A stretch of 64,000 nt of DNA, taken from NCBI RefSeq assembly GCF_000744945.1, contig NZ_JQMX01000001.1, forward strand, positions 1,860,001 through 1,924,000, read 5' to 3'. The translations under genes and the position numbers were made by a program. Source of the stretch: Carnobacterium maltaromaticum DSM 20342. GTDB taxonomy: Bacteria > Bacillota > Bacilli > Lactobacillales > Carnobacteriaceae. Below are positions 18,137-27,361 of the stretch, piece by piece. Within the stretch, counting starts at the first letter, position 1, and each line of letters begins with the position of its first letter. The notes under the pieces are model-generated. The model was not told the origin of the DNA and searched no databases. It saw nothing but the letters and a program-made list of their open reading frames with translations.

Positions 18137-18745
18137 CTAGCGCCAGTGAATGTTTTTTTCTCGTAAATAGTCTTTTGCTAACGCTGTAAGTAATGCATTA
18201 TTTTCAAGTTTAAAGCTTGTCCCTGAAACTAAATTCAATTCTTTGATTTTTGCTTCAGTCCAAACTTTTTTCGTAACCATACCTTGATCAAGTTGCTCGT
18301 TTTGACTTCTAGGAAGTTGCCACGTTTTTTCTTCTTCACTGACTATCTCTGCACCATAACGACGCCATTGCAACTCAAATTCTTCAAGTTTTTGACGTAA
18401 GCCGTAGGATGCAGATTGGCGATACGCATAAAACTCAATTCCTTCTTGTAAAAGCAAGACTTTCTTCCCTTTAAGAAAATGTTTTAAAATACTACTCTCT
18501 TCTAGTGTTTGTGGACAAGCATTCGCAATTCTACCCATTTGATCCACAGATAATTGACTAATAAATAAAATATCTGCTTCTTCAATCGAGCAGTCAGCTA
18601 TGGAGACTTTTGGGAGCCTCGCGATTAAATTGAGAACATTAGAATCACTAGTTCCAATTAGTTTCAGTTTAGGCTGCGTTTCATTAGTTAATTTAACTAA
18701 AACAGCTTCCATCACTTTTTGAACAAGCTCATCTACGCCACTCAT
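18137..18745 (-). CDS. Ethanolamine-locus protein of unknown role (Listeria/Enterococcus eut type)
   Basis: 202 residues with no catalytic motif I recognise. It starts with a short amphipathic helix (VDELVQKVMEAVLVKL) like encapsulation peptides of eut cargo proteins, followed by an alpha/beta-looking domain (IGTSDSNVLNLIARLPKVSI ... KKVLLLQEGIEFYAYR). Proteins of this kind occur at the same place in eut loci of other Firmicutes (a small eut family, possibly TIGR02536) and may be PduM-like; both points are from memory. It overlaps pduL by four bases, so expression is coupled. Confidence 0.6.
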   Translation of the reverse strand: MSGVDELVQKVMEAVLVKLTNETQPKLKLIGTSDSNVLNLIARLPKVSIADCSIEEADILFISQLSVDQMGRIANACPQTLEESSILKHFLKGKKVLLLQEGIEFYAYRQSASYGLRQKLEEFELQWRRYGAEIVSEEEKTWQLPRSQNEQLDQGMVTKKVWTEAKIKELNLVSGTSFKLENNALLTALAKDYLREKNIHWR

Positions 18746-19383
18746 AATGATTTACTCTTCTTAATAATTTGAGCGCGGGTGCCTTTACTCCAACCACAAG
18801 CATTCGCTTCATCATAATCAATGTGCATAACTGTCGCAAATTTTGAACTAACACGAATAACAACATCATCAAAAATCAGTGGTCTACCAGCGTTAATTTT
18901 AACTTGAACAATTTCTCCTTGTTGAAGATTCGCTTTAACTGCATCTTCAACTGTCATATGAATGTGTCTTTTCGCTACAATTAAACCTTCCGATAGTTGG
19001 ACAGATTTAGAGCCATTCATCACTAAAATTCCTGGTGTTCCAGCGATATCTCCACTTTCACGAACAGGGACTTTTACACCAATCGCTAAAGCATCCGTTG
19101 CTGAAATTTCAGCTTGCGCTTGATTTCTTTCTGGTCCTAAAACGATCACATTATGCAATACGCCTTTAGGCCCAATCAATGTTACACGTTCTTTACTAGC
19201 AAATTGGCCCGGTTGAGACAAATACTTAGCTACTTTCAATTCATAGCCTTGGCCAAACAGAGCATCTATCGTTGCTCGATCTAAATGAATATGGCGTCCA
19301 CTCGCTTCAACTTCGACTCCATTTTGATTTTCCACACGTTTTACAACTTCATCAATTAGGCGGTTTAAATCTTCCTGATTCAT
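18742..19383 (-). CDS. pduL: Phosphate propanoyltransferase/phosphotransacetylase PduL-type
   Basis: Converts acetyl-CoA plus phosphate to acetyl-phosphate and CoA inside the microcompartment, recycling CoA for EutE. 213 residues from ATG 19383, chosen by GGAGG six bases upstream. The two zinc-histidine motifs are visible: SGRHIHLD near residue 32 and AKRHIHM near 145. The N-terminal helix LNRLIDEVVKRVE is a likely cargo-targeting peptide. It takes the place of the EutD (Pta-type) enzyme of enterobacterial loci. Confidence 0.88.
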   Translation of the reverse strand: MNQEDLNRLIDEVVKRVENQNGVEVEASGRHIHLDRATIDALFGQGYELKVAKYLSQPGQFASKERVTLIGPKGVLHNVIVLGPERNQAQAEISATDALAIGVKVPVRESGDIAGTPGILVMNGSKSVQLSEGLIVAKRHIHMTVEDAVKANLQQGEIVQVKINAGRPLIFDDVVIRVSSKFATVMHIDYDEANACGWSKGTRAQIIKKSKSL

Positions 19384-19393
19384 ACTCAGCCTC

Positions 19394-20128
19394 CTATCTT
19401 TTCTTGTATTTTCCTTTGTTGACATTATCCATTAATTTCCAACAAAAACGAGCTAACTTAGTTAGTACTTCTAATAACTCAACTTCTTTGATTGTTCCAT
19501 CAGCCTCTTTTAAGCTTTCATAAGCCATTAAACTGGTTTGTTCAATCATCAATCTCAATTGGTTTAAAGCAATAACTAAAGCACCCATTTGATAATCAAT
19601 CGAAAATGTAACGACTTCTGTTTCGCTTGGATAAGCTAGCTTACTTGGTAAACGACTTTCCTGCATAAATTGACTGCACCTAGCAATTAATTCTAGCTCT
19701 TCTATTAGATCAGAAAAACCTGCTTCACTTGCTAGCAGTTGGACCTTTAAAACTTCGCCATGCAACATGTCCAGTTGTCCACGCAATTTAATTTCAGGAT
19801 GATCATTTGGTACAATTATATTTCCTTTTAAAACACTCATATGAACAGGTTTTTCAACGAATTGGCCACCATCTAATGTTTTATATAAAAAAGGATTTTG
19901 GACAATTTTTACTTCTTGATTTCCAGTTAATTCGGCTTTATTTTTTTGATTATCTTCCCGGTTAGTCTCACAGCTAGGAATTTCTTGTAGCTTAATTTGA
20001 TGATCCGACAAAAAACTGCGTGCAGAAGGAGTAATAATCGTGCCCTTTTCAACTTCAACCACTTTAGTTTCTTGTATTTCAGTTGTTTTAATCAACCTTC
20101 TAACAGTTTCTTCTGTTAAAATAGCCAT
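19394..20128 (-). CDS. eutT: Cobalamin adenosyltransferase, EutT-like
   Basis: 244 residues. The N-terminus ILTEETVRRLI ... GTIITPSARSFLSDHQIKLQE is the EutT signature; the rest (about 110-244) is the helical adenosyltransferase fold. It would transfer adenosyl from ATP to cob(I)alamin to supply AdoCbl to EutBC. The HX11CCXXC iron motif of enterobacterial EutT is not present. A second, PduO-type adenosyltransferase is encoded at 31825-32400. It sits between eutM and pduL. Confidence 0.8.
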   Translation of the reverse strand: MAILTEETVRRLIKTTEIQETKVVEVEKGTIITPSARSFLSDHQIKLQEIPSCETNREDNQKNKAELTGNQEVKIVQNPFLYKTLDGGQFVEKPVHMSVLKGNIIVPNDHPEIKLRGQLDMLHGEVLKVQLLASEAGFSDLIEELELIARCSQFMQESRLPSKLAYPSETEVVTFSIDYQMGALVIALNQLRLMIEQTSLMAYESLKEADGTIKEVELLEVLTKLARFCWKLMDNVNKGKYKKR

Positions 20129-20181
20129 CTACTCACTTCTCCTATCCCGCTAGTTCCTCTTACTCGAACTATTTGAGAATT

Positions 20182-20213
20182 AAAGGAGCACCTTGCAATA
20201 AGAGTGCTCCTTT
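20182..20213. terminator. Hairpin between eutM and eutT
   Basis: AAAGGAGCAC pairs with GTGCTCCTTT. The T run is long on the plus side and weak (CTTTAATT) in the eut direction, so within the operon it is more likely a stabilising or partial termination hairpin after the abundant shell gene eutM. Confidence 0.5.
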
Positions 20214-20259
20214 TTTTCTAAGATTCCCCTAAAAAGTATCTTCAGGTTTTATAATGATC

Positions 20260-20544
20260 TTATAAAGCGCCCTTTGGTAAAATTGCATCTACCTCTGAGT
20301 GTGGACGTGGAATAACGTGTACTGATAATAATTGTCCAACACGTTCTGCCGCTGCAGCCCCTGCATCAGTTGCTGCTTTTACAGCTCCAACATCGCCACG
20401 AACCATAACTGTTACTAATCCGCCACCGACTTGTTCTTTACCAATTAATGTTACGTTTGCTGCTTTCACCATTGCGTCTGCTGCTTCCACCGCTGCTACT
20501 AAACCTTTTGTTTCGATCATTCCTAATGCATTTGCGTTTGCCAT
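20260..20544 (-). CDS. eutM: Microcompartment shell protein EutM
   Basis: 94-residue canonical BMC-domain protein ([30 protein letters not shown] at the start, [10 protein letters not shown] near the end). It forms the hexameric tiles that make most of the shell facet, with a central pore for small metabolites. A GGAGG site precedes the ATG. Confidence 0.95.
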   Translation of the reverse strand: MANANALGMIETKGLVAAVEAADAMVKAANVTLIGKEQVGGGLVTVMVRGDVGAVKAATDAGAAAAERVGQLLSVHVIPRPHSEVDAILPKGAL

Positions 20545-20601
20545 AATATTGTTCCTCCTAGTATGTTTTTAATTTATTTTTATTAATATTCATTACAAAT
20601 A

Positions 20602-22068
20602 TTATTGTAACTGTGCTAAGACTTTCTCTACTAAAACATCAATTAAATCTTCCTTACTTGCATCCATTCCAACACTTGTTGTACATGGTGCATCTGATCC
20701 TCTTAATTCTTCTAATTCGCGCACGCCATAAGCAACACGACGAATATTGAATAAGTTTGCTGGACCAATATTATCAGAAGTTGAGCTGCCACCAACTGCA
20801 CCACAGCCTAAATTTAAAGCTGGCATTAAATTGGTTGAAGCACCAATTCCACCCAAAGAACCACCTGTATTTACTAACAATCTTGAAACAGGTTTTTTCA
20901 AAGCAAACTCGCGAATAACAGCTTTGTCTTCTGAATGAATAATCATTGTGTGACCGGCACCTTCATGATTTAAAATATCCATACTTAACTCACAAGCTGC
21001 TGACCAGTTTGGCGCTGTATAAAAGGCCAAGATTGGAGCTAACTTCTCACGAGAATAAGGAACTTTAGAACCAACACGACTCTCTTCAGCAATTAAAACT
21101 CGTGCGCCTTCTGGAATCGATAAGCCTGTTAATGAAGCAATACGTTGCACAGATTTCCCAACGATTTGCGGATTCATTGAACCATTCGCACGCATAATGA
21201 ACTTCTCAAGCTGTTCAGCTTCTTTCGCATTTAAGAAATAAGCCCCTTGTTTTTCTAACTCGTTAATGACTTTTTCTCGATTGATTTCTTCAACAATGAT
21301 CGACTGTTCTGATGCACAAATTGTACCGTTATCAAATGTCTTAGAATCTAGAATGCGTTTAACGGCCATTGGAATGTTGGCTGTTCTTTCGATAAATGCT
21401 GGACCATTTCCTGGACCAACTCCGATTGCTGGCGTACCTGATGAGTATGCTGCTTTGACCATTGCAGAACCACCTGTCGCTAAAATTAACGACGTATCTT
21501 TATGTTTCATTAATTGATCCGTTCCTTGAATCGTTGGAACTTGCATTGAACTAATCGCTCCAACAGGACAACCTGCTGCTACTGCTGCTTCTTCAATCAC
21601 TTTAACTGTCTCCAAGATGCTGTTAATTGCATTAGGATGTGGTGAGAAAACAATACTATTACCCGCTTTAATTGAAATCAACGCTTTATAAATGACCGTT
21701 GAAGTTGGATTTGTTGAAGGAATTAACCCTGCAACAACGCCCACTGGCACTGCAACTTCCATGACTTTTGTTTGTTCATCATCACTTAAAACGCCAACTG
21801 TTTTCATATCTTTGATAGCTTCAAAAACACCTTTAGAACCAAAAGCATTTTTAACCACTTTATCTTGCCAGATACCAAATCCAGTTTCTTCGTGAGCCAT
21901 TTTAGCTAATTTAACGCGATTATCATAACCCGCTTTTGCGATGGCTTCACAAATGGTATCAATTTGTTGTTGCGACATATTCGCTAATTCTTTTTGCGCT
22001 TTTTTAGCATGTCCAATTAAATCGCGAACTTCTTGAATGGAGACTAAATCTTTATCTTGGATTGTCAC
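20602..22068 (-). CDS. eutE: Acetaldehyde dehydrogenase (CoA-acylating) EutE
   Basis: Oxidises acetaldehyde from EutBC to acetyl-CoA with NAD and CoA inside the microcompartment. 488 residues, aldehyde dehydrogenase superfamily, with the catalytic cysteine in FDNGTICASEQS near residue 250 and the Rossmann glycines in LATGGSAMVKAAY. The N-terminal extension (residues 1-40) fits an encapsulation peptide. The ATG overlaps the stop of the preceding BMC gene by one base (22068). Confidence 0.93.
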   Translation of the reverse strand: MTIQDKDLVSIQEVRDLIGHAKKAQKELANMSQQQIDTICEAIAKAGYDNRVKLAKMAHEETGFGIWQDKVVKNAFGSKGVFEAIKDMKTVGVLSDDEQTKVMEVAVPVGVVAGLIPSTNPTSTVIYKALISIKAGNSIVFSPHPNAINSILETVKVIEEAAVAAGCPVGAISSMQVPTIQGTDQLMKHKDTSLILATGGSAMVKAAYSSGTPAIGVGPGNGPAFIERTANIPMAVKRILDSKTFDNGTICASEQSIIVEEINREKVINELEKQGAYFLNAKEAEQLEKFIMRANGSMNPQIVGKSVQRIASLTGLSIPEGARVLIAEESRVGSKVPYSREKLAPILAFYTAPNWSAACELSMDILNHEGAGHTMIIHSEDKAVIREFALKKPVSRLLVNTGGSLGGIGASTNLMPALNLGCGAVGGSSTSDNIGPANLFNIRRVAYGVRELEELRGSDAPCTTSVGMDASKEDLIDVLVEKVLAQLQ

Positions 22069-22616
22069 TATTTATCATTCCTTTCTTTTTCTGCTTGAAT
22101 CGCATCGATTAAGGCTTTTTTATTCGCAAATTTAATCTCTTTTTTAGAAAGGGATGTCAGTTCCATTTGATAAGCTAGTTTTCGTAAATCAACAACTTTC
22201 ATTTGGGCTAATTCTTGCTCTAAGCTTTCTTCAATGACTTCTTGAATTTCTTTTTTCAAGCTCTCTTTTACTTCTTTTACTATTGAGTTTTCAGCCTGTT
22301 TTACAACATTTTCAACTGGTTCTGCAACATCTTGTTTAGCTATTGCGGAAAAGACCATTTCGGCAGTTGCTGCATCCATTCTTGGAATCACATGGCTTCC
22401 AACTAGACAACCTAATTTTTCTGTTACAGACACTGCTGCTTCAACGGCTGCTTGAACCGCTCCAACGTCTCCAACTACTTGAACTGTTGTTAACCCGCCA
22501 CTGATAACTTCTGCCTGTAAAAGCTCTACATTTGCAGCTTTTAAGGCTGTATCCGCAGCTTCAATGGCGCCTAAAAATCCTGTTACTTCAATCATACCTA
22601 ATGCTTCATATTTCAA
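22068..22616 (-). CDS. BMC shell protein with SAP/Rho-N-like tail (EutK-like)
   Basis: 182 residues. Residues 1-90 are a BMC domain (ALGMIEVTGFLGAIEAADTAL ... GSHVIPRMDA); an acidic, helical linker follows (95-145), then a basic tail VDLRKLAYQMELTSLSKKEIKFANKKALIDAIQ that resembles the SAP/Rho N-terminal helix-extended-loop-helix fold. Enterobacterial EutK also joins a BMC domain to a nucleic-acid-binding-like tail, so this is a likely functional counterpart; binding to DNA or RNA is inference. Confidence 0.75.
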   Translation of the reverse strand: MKYEALGMIEVTGFLGAIEAADTALKAANVELLQAEVISGGLTTVQVVGDVGAVQAAVEAAVSVTEKLGCLVGSHVIPRMDAATAEMVFSAIAKQDVAEPVENVVKQAENSIVKEVKESLKKEIQEVIEESLEQELAQMKVVDLRKLAYQMELTSLSKKEIKFANKKALIDAIQAEKERNDK

Positions 22617-22636
22617 TAGCTTATGCCTCCTTAACT

Positions 22637-23290
22637 CTAATATGCGATTGGATTGCTAGCTACAACTTCAACAGCTTGAGCAAAAGCATCGCAAGCTGCT
22701 TTACAGGCTGATTGGCTTCCTGTTAGTAGTGCTCCACCAAAGTTTGTTTCTGATGGTGGGCCATAAAAAGCTGCAATATCAACATCTGCTGCTTTTAATG
22801 CTGCATCTAATGCGTACATTGCTTCTAACGGTGGGGCAATTAGATAAGCTAAAGCTTCACCTTCTGTAACATTAGCTTCTTTTGATAAAAATGAACCCGT
22901 TCTAGAAACGCAGTGAGCAAAATAAGGAATGGAGTCATCTTCATTACTACTGATAAAGCTAGCACCCGATTCAATTTCTTGAATTGCAACTTCTAGACCA
23001 CTTTTAACCTCAGCTGGACTTGGACCAGCAATAATCCCAATCACTTCTCCAGCTAATTTGGTTGAGGCGTTGGCTGCTCCAGCATATAAACTTTTTGCAT
23101 ACACAACATCAACTTCTGCCGCTTTTGTTGCTTCATCTAATGCTACATAAGTCACATCATCACAATCAGAAGTAATTAAACCTAAGCTGCGTTGATTTGG
23201 TCCTAAATTTAATGATTTAGCCATTGCCGCATCGACATTAGAAATGACTTTAACGCTTAATACACTTGCACCTAAACGATCATTTTTCAT
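22637..23290 (-). CDS. eutL: Microcompartment shell protein EutL
   Basis: 217 residues, tandem BMC-T protein that forms pseudohexameric trimers with a gated central pore. The start MKNDRLGASVLSVKVISNVD and the SGASFISSNEDDSIPYFAHC and YFGPPSETNFGG-like segments (here AFYGPPSETNFGG) are EutL hallmarks. It follows eutC by 15 bases. Confidence 0.94.
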   Translation of the reverse strand: MKNDRLGASVLSVKVISNVDAAMAKSLNLGPNQRSLGLITSDCDDVTYVALDEATKAAEVDVVYAKSLYAGAANASTKLAGEVIGIIAGPSPAEVKSGLEVAIQEIESGASFISSNEDDSIPYFAHCVSRTGSFLSKEANVTEGEALAYLIAPPLEAMYALDAALKAADVDIAAFYGPPSETNFGGALLTGSQSACKAACDAFAQAVEVVASNPIAY

Positions 23291-23305
23291 TCAAATTTTC
23301 CTCCC

Positions 23306-24217
23306 TTATTCAGCTTCTTTTAAATCAATTCCTGATTTCTTCTTATCAAGCATATTTTTAATTAATTCAGCAATATAGGCACCTGCTTCAACGGCTGGTG
23401 TTCCACCACTGTGAATATTTGAAATAACTGTTCTTCTTGCTTCTGGCATTCCAACTGTTGGTTTATAAGCAATATACGCACTCATTGATTCTGCTGTAAC
23501 TAAACCTGGACGTTCACCAATCAAAAGACACACAACATCAGCATCTGTTAACTCACCAATTTTATCCATTGCCGGAACTCGAGCATGCTTCACAAAAACA
23601 ACTGAATCAAAGTCTAAATTAAACATTTTTAGCCCTTGTTTAATAGAAGGAATAATATCTTTAATGTTCGCTCCGATTGCTGCTGAACTTAATCCATCTC
23701 CAACAACCACTTGAACTTTTGCTCCATGAGTTGTATTATCTTTAATAATTTCACACATTTCTGGAGAAAACTGACGACCTAAATCTGGTCTAGTTACATA
23801 CTCATCTTTATCGTGACATAGGGTTTCAACCGAAACAAAATTCATCTCTTTGACTAATGCTTCATCTACATAAGAGAAAACTGCATCTTGAGCAGCGGCA
23901 TGATCGGCTCTAAAACGTAATGTTGATTGAGTTTTATAACGGGTCCCCGCGCGCCATAAGCCTAACCTAGCTGGTGTGAATTGCTTCATTTTTTGATAAC
24001 CTTCTGGGTCTTCTGCATGTGGAACTAAAAATTGTTTTTTGATATCTACTTCTGTAATATCTGGAATACACCCATCTTCAACGTCATTTTGAGCTACAGT
24101 TTCAGTAACTTTTACAGCAATTGCTGATTGAACATCATTGCTTAAATCAACGTTTCCATCTGCCATTTCACTCAAAATATTTTCAATAATTGTTTTTAAG
24201 TTTTTTTCATCTACCAT
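23306..24217 (-). CDS. eutC: Ethanolamine ammonia-lyase small subunit
   Basis: 303 residues. With EutB it forms the AdoCbl-dependent enzyme that splits ethanolamine to acetaldehyde and ammonia. Conserved EutC parts are [47 protein letters not shown] and [20 protein letters not shown]. The N-terminal ~70 residues begin with an amphipathic helix ([16 protein letters not shown]) typical of microcompartment targeting. Confidence 0.95.
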   Translation of the reverse strand: MVDEKNLKTIIENILSEMADGNVDLSNDVQSAIAVKVTETVAQNDVEDGCIPDITEVDIKKQFLVPHAEDPEGYQKMKQFTPARLGLWRAGTRYKTQSTLRFRADHAAAQDAVFSYVDEALVKEMNFVSVETLCHDKDEYVTRPDLGRQFSPEMCEIIKDNTTHGAKVQVVVGDGLSSAAIGANIKDIIPSIKQGLKMFNLDFDSVVFVKHARVPAMDKIGELTDADVVCLLIGERPGLVTAESMSAYIAYKPTVGMPEARRTVISNIHSGGTPAVEAGAYIAELIKNMLDKKKSGIDLKEAE

Positions 24218-24235
24218 TTTATGCTACTCCCTCCT

Positions 24236-25603
24236 TTACTTTTTCAAAAATACAGATGCATCGCCAGCACGTTCAGTTAATTTACCATTGATACTAAAGC
24301 CCATTTTTTCCATCCATTGGTCAAATTCAGTTGTTGGACGTAAATTGAACATATCGCGTAATGTAGCCGTTTCATGGTATCCAGTTGTTTGATAATTTAA
24401 CATAACATCATCTGCATGAGGAATTCCCATAATAAAGTTACAGCCTGCTGTTGCTAAAAGCACTGCTAAGTTTTCAGCATCATTTTGATCAGCTTTCATA
24501 TGGTTTGTATAACAAACATCACAACCCATTGAAATACCTGATAATTTACCCATAAAGTGATCTTCTAAACCAGCACGGATAACTTGTTTTGAATCATATA
24601 AATATTCAGGTCCAATAAAACCAACAACAGTATTCACTAGATATGGATCGAATTTTTTAGCAAATCCATAACAACGAGCTTCCATCGTAACTTGATCGAC
24701 ACCATAATGTGCGTCAGAAGATAATTCAGATCCTTGGCCCGTTTCAAAGTACATAACGTTTGGTCCAGCTGCTGCACCAACTTCTAAAGCTAATTTTTTC
24801 GCTTCAGCAATGTCAGTCGCATTGAAACCAAAGGCTGTATTTCCTTTTTCAGAACCTGCAATTGATTGGAATACTAATCCAGTAGGAGCACCTTGACGCA
24901 TCGCTTCCATTTGTGTTTTAACATGAGCTAAGACACAAGTTTGAGTTGGGATTTCCCACTCTTGACGGAAGTCTTCAAAACGATGTAAGATACGTTTCAC
25001 ACTTTCAGTTGAATCATCCACAGGATTTAATCCAATAACTGCATCACCAATTCCGTAAGATAAACCTTCCATTAACGAAGCCATAATACCATCAATATTA
25101 TCTGTTGGGTGATTTGGTTGGAGACGCGCTGAAAAATGACCGGGCATCCCAATTGTTGTATTTGCCGTCTTCATGACAACCATTTTTTTCGCTGCATAAA
25201 TTAAATCCATATTAGACATTAATTTAGCTACCGCAGCAACCATTTCAGAAGTTAAGCCACGGCCAAGAATTTTGATATCGTGATCGGTTGTTCTTAAGTC
25301 TAATAACCACTCTCTTAATTCTTCAACTGTCCAGTTTTTAATTTGCTCATAAGTTCTTTTATTGACACCATCAACGATGATTCGTGTCACTTCATCCTCT
25401 TCATAAGGTACTGCTGGGTTGTTGAATAAATCTGACAATTTCAACTGTGCTAAAACAACTTTAGCTGCAACCCTTTCCTCTGCCGATGTTGCGCTGATTC
25501 CGGCTAAACTATCACCAGATTTAACTTCATTGGCTTTTGCCATGACTTCCATGACCGTTTTAAATTGATACGTCTTGCCAAATAGTATTGTTTTTAAAAT
25601 CAT
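24236..25603 (-). CDS. eutB: Ethanolamine ammonia-lyase large subunit
   Basis: 455 residues from ATG 25603; GGAGG eight bases upstream decides this over the longer frame. TIM-barrel catalytic subunit that binds ethanolamine and AdoCbl. Characteristic segments: MILKTILFGKTYQFK, GRGLTSEMVAAVAKLMSNMDLI, YGIGDAVIGLNPVDDS and MGCDVCYTNHMKADQND. It sits between eutA and eutC as in other Firmicutes. Confidence 0.96.
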   Translation of the reverse strand: MILKTILFGKTYQFKTVMEVMAKANEVKSGDSLAGISATSAEERVAAKVVLAQLKLSDLFNNPAVPYEEDEVTRIIVDGVNKRTYEQIKNWTVEELREWLLDLRTTDHDIKILGRGLTSEMVAAVAKLMSNMDLIYAAKKMVVMKTANTTIGMPGHFSARLQPNHPTDNIDGIMASLMEGLSYGIGDAVIGLNPVDDSTESVKRILHRFEDFRQEWEIPTQTCVLAHVKTQMEAMRQGAPTGLVFQSIAGSEKGNTAFGFNATDIAEAKKLALEVGAAAGPNVMYFETGQGSELSSDAHYGVDQVTMEARCYGFAKKFDPYLVNTVVGFIGPEYLYDSKQVIRAGLEDHFMGKLSGISMGCDVCYTNHMKADQNDAENLAVLLATAGCNFIMGIPHADDVMLNYQTTGYHETATLRDMFNLRPTTEFDQWMEKMGFSINGKLTERAGDASVFLKK

Positions 25604-25702
25604 TACTAAATCCTCCTTGTCCTTCTCTAACATTTATTAATCAGTGGTTTAATTAAATTGCTTCTGAAAACTTTAGCTGCAACCATCGTTTTCAGATACT
25701 AC

Positions 25703-27133
25703 CTAATTAAAAACCAACGTCTTCACAACTACGGGTAGCACTGTTCCATTGGCAATCGGATTCCCAATATCAATATAATCTCCATTTTCAACACGGACAC
25801 TGTCTAAACAGACAAATGGATAATCTTTTGGTAAAAGACTATGAATGCTTTGTCCCAAAGCTTTCGCCATATCTTCTTGCACCATAACAATTAATGGATC
25901 TTTGCGCTGAATTAAAGTATCTAACCCTTTGACAATTGCTTCAGCTAAATTTAAAACAGTTTGAAAACTGGGACTCTTCTCACCAGATAGCCCGAGGGCA
26001 ATCATTTGAAATTCATTTTCCAGTTGATACCATTGCAACTTTTCACTAATTTTAGAAGCAATTTCCTGACTCGTTCCAACTTCATCAGCTAGTGCTAATT
26101 TTAAGATTGGAATATTTTGAATTGGTAAAATTTCCTTTGTATACGTAATCGTACTCCCACTAACTTCAGCAGTATGAGAACCAGCACCTACAACCGTTGC
26201 ACGAATTGTTTCAACAGATGGAATGACTTCTTTCTCTTCGACTAATCTTGAGTTCGCAATTCCTTGCCCTAAGAGTAAACCAATGTCACCATATTTAAAT
26301 GGATTTTCCGGTAAGTTTTTAGCAATACAATCCGCAACTCCGCCTGAAAAGGAGATACCTTTGATGCGTTGATCTAAGCGCAAGCCTTTATTTGTTAGAA
26401 TTCGTTCATAAAAATTACTTTGCATGCCTAAGCCAACACTATTTTCTAGCAAGCGCACCATTTCTTTAATAATTGGTTGGAGTTGTTCAACACTTGTTGG
26501 TTGGTTTAATTGGATTGGCAGGTTTTGCTTGGCAATGATTTCTTGCAATTTTGGTGCAATATACGTAATTTTCTTAGTTGTCGAATCAACTTTAATTAAG
26601 CGTCCACCAATATCCAAACAACCTGTATCACTAACTTCACCGTCTTCAAACAAAGCTAAGTTGGTTGTTCCACCACCAATATCTAAATTCACAACGGACA
26701 TCCGATTTTCCTTTGAGTATGTGTGAGCACCAGCACCTTTACCAGCAATAATACTTTCCAAATCAGGACCTGCAGTCGCAACAACAAAATCACCAGCAAA
26801 TCCACTTAAAGCCGTTAAAACTTTACTCGCATTTTCTTTACGGGCCGTTTCGCCAGTTATAATGACTGCACCCATTTGAATTTCTTCTTTTTGGATACCC
26901 GCTTTTCGATATTGTTCCTCAACAAATTGTTTAATTTCTTCAACGTCAATTAAATTATCGGCTAAAATTGGTGTAAAACGAATATCACTTTTATAGATAA
27001 CTTTTTTATCAGAAATCACAATGCGTGGAATCGAAAAGGCTGAGGCCATATTTTCAATGAATAGTTCGGATAAAACTAGCTGGGTAGTGGATGTGCCTAA
27101 ATCAATCCCAACACTTAGAATTTTTTCTGTCAT
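25703..27133 (-). CDS. eutA: Ethanolamine ammonia-lyase reactivating factor EutA
   Basis: 476 residues of the actin/Hsp70-like ATPase fold: SVGIDLGTSTTQLV is the phosphate-1 loop (residues 7-20), VVNLDIGGGTTNLALF the phosphate-2 loop (near 150) and GISFSGGVAD the adenosine motif. It swaps damaged cobalamin out of EutBC using ATP. Its leader carries a dual-hairpin ANTAR site and terminator (27250-27360). Confidence 0.93.
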   Translation of the reverse strand: MTEKILSVGIDLGTSTTQLVLSELFIENMASAFSIPRIVISDKKVIYKSDIRFTPILADNLIDVEEIKQFVEEQYRKAGIQKEEIQMGAVIITGETARKENASKVLTALSGFAGDFVVATAGPDLESIIAGKGAGAHTYSKENRMSVVNLDIGGGTTNLALFEDGEVSDTGCLDIGGRLIKVDSTTKKITYIAPKLQEIIAKQNLPIQLNQPTSVEQLQPIIKEMVRLLENSVGLGMQSNFYERILTNKGLRLDQRIKGISFSGGVADCIAKNLPENPFKYGDIGLLLGQGIANSRLVEEKEVIPSVETIRATVVGAGSHTAEVSGSTITYTKEILPIQNIPILKLALADEVGTSQEIASKISEKLQWYQLENEFQMIALGLSGEKSPSFQTVLNLAEAIVKGLDTLIQRKDPLIVMVQEDMAKALGQSIHSLLPKDYPFVCLDSVRVENGDYIDIGNPIANGTVLPVVVKTLVFN

Positions 27134-27249
27134 TGTACTGAGCTCCTCCTTTGCTAATGAACTGGCTTCGTGACTAATTTAAAACAATACAAAATTCAAT
27201 TTAACCCTTAAAAACTAAGCTGACTTTCTAAAAAAAGCATAATAAAAAG

Positions 27250-27289
27250 CAAGGACGACAGTCGGCTTTTGAGCCGCTGCATACCTTGT
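27250..27289 (-). terminator. Attenuator terminator before eutA
   Basis: Read on the minus strand: CAAGG...CAG.GGCT pairs with AGCC..CTG...CCTTG, followed by CTTTTTATT, 117 bases before the eutA start. It lies downstream of the dual hairpins at 27323-27360; an alternative CCTTG.CTCT / AGAG.CAAGG pairing shares its 5' arm and links the two. Confidence 0.6.
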
Positions 27290-27322
27290 CTCTAAGGCGC
27301 TAAAGCGTCAAGAGGCAAGGAA

Positions 27323-27360
27323 AAGCGTCATTGCTTAATGAAACTGACATCGTTGTCAGT
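27323..27360 (-). promoter_or_regulatory. ANTAR (EutV) dual-hairpin antitermination site before eutA
   Basis: On the minus strand hairpin 1 is ACTGAC-AACGAT-GTCAGT (27343-27360) and hairpin 2 is AAGC-AATGAC-GCTT (27323-27336), six bases apart. Both loops are hexanucleotides with A at position 1 and G at position 4, the known requirement for ANTAR binding. Hairpin 1 begins directly after the eutW stop, so the site splits eutVW from the structural genes. Confidence 0.75.
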
Positions 27361-27361
27361 C

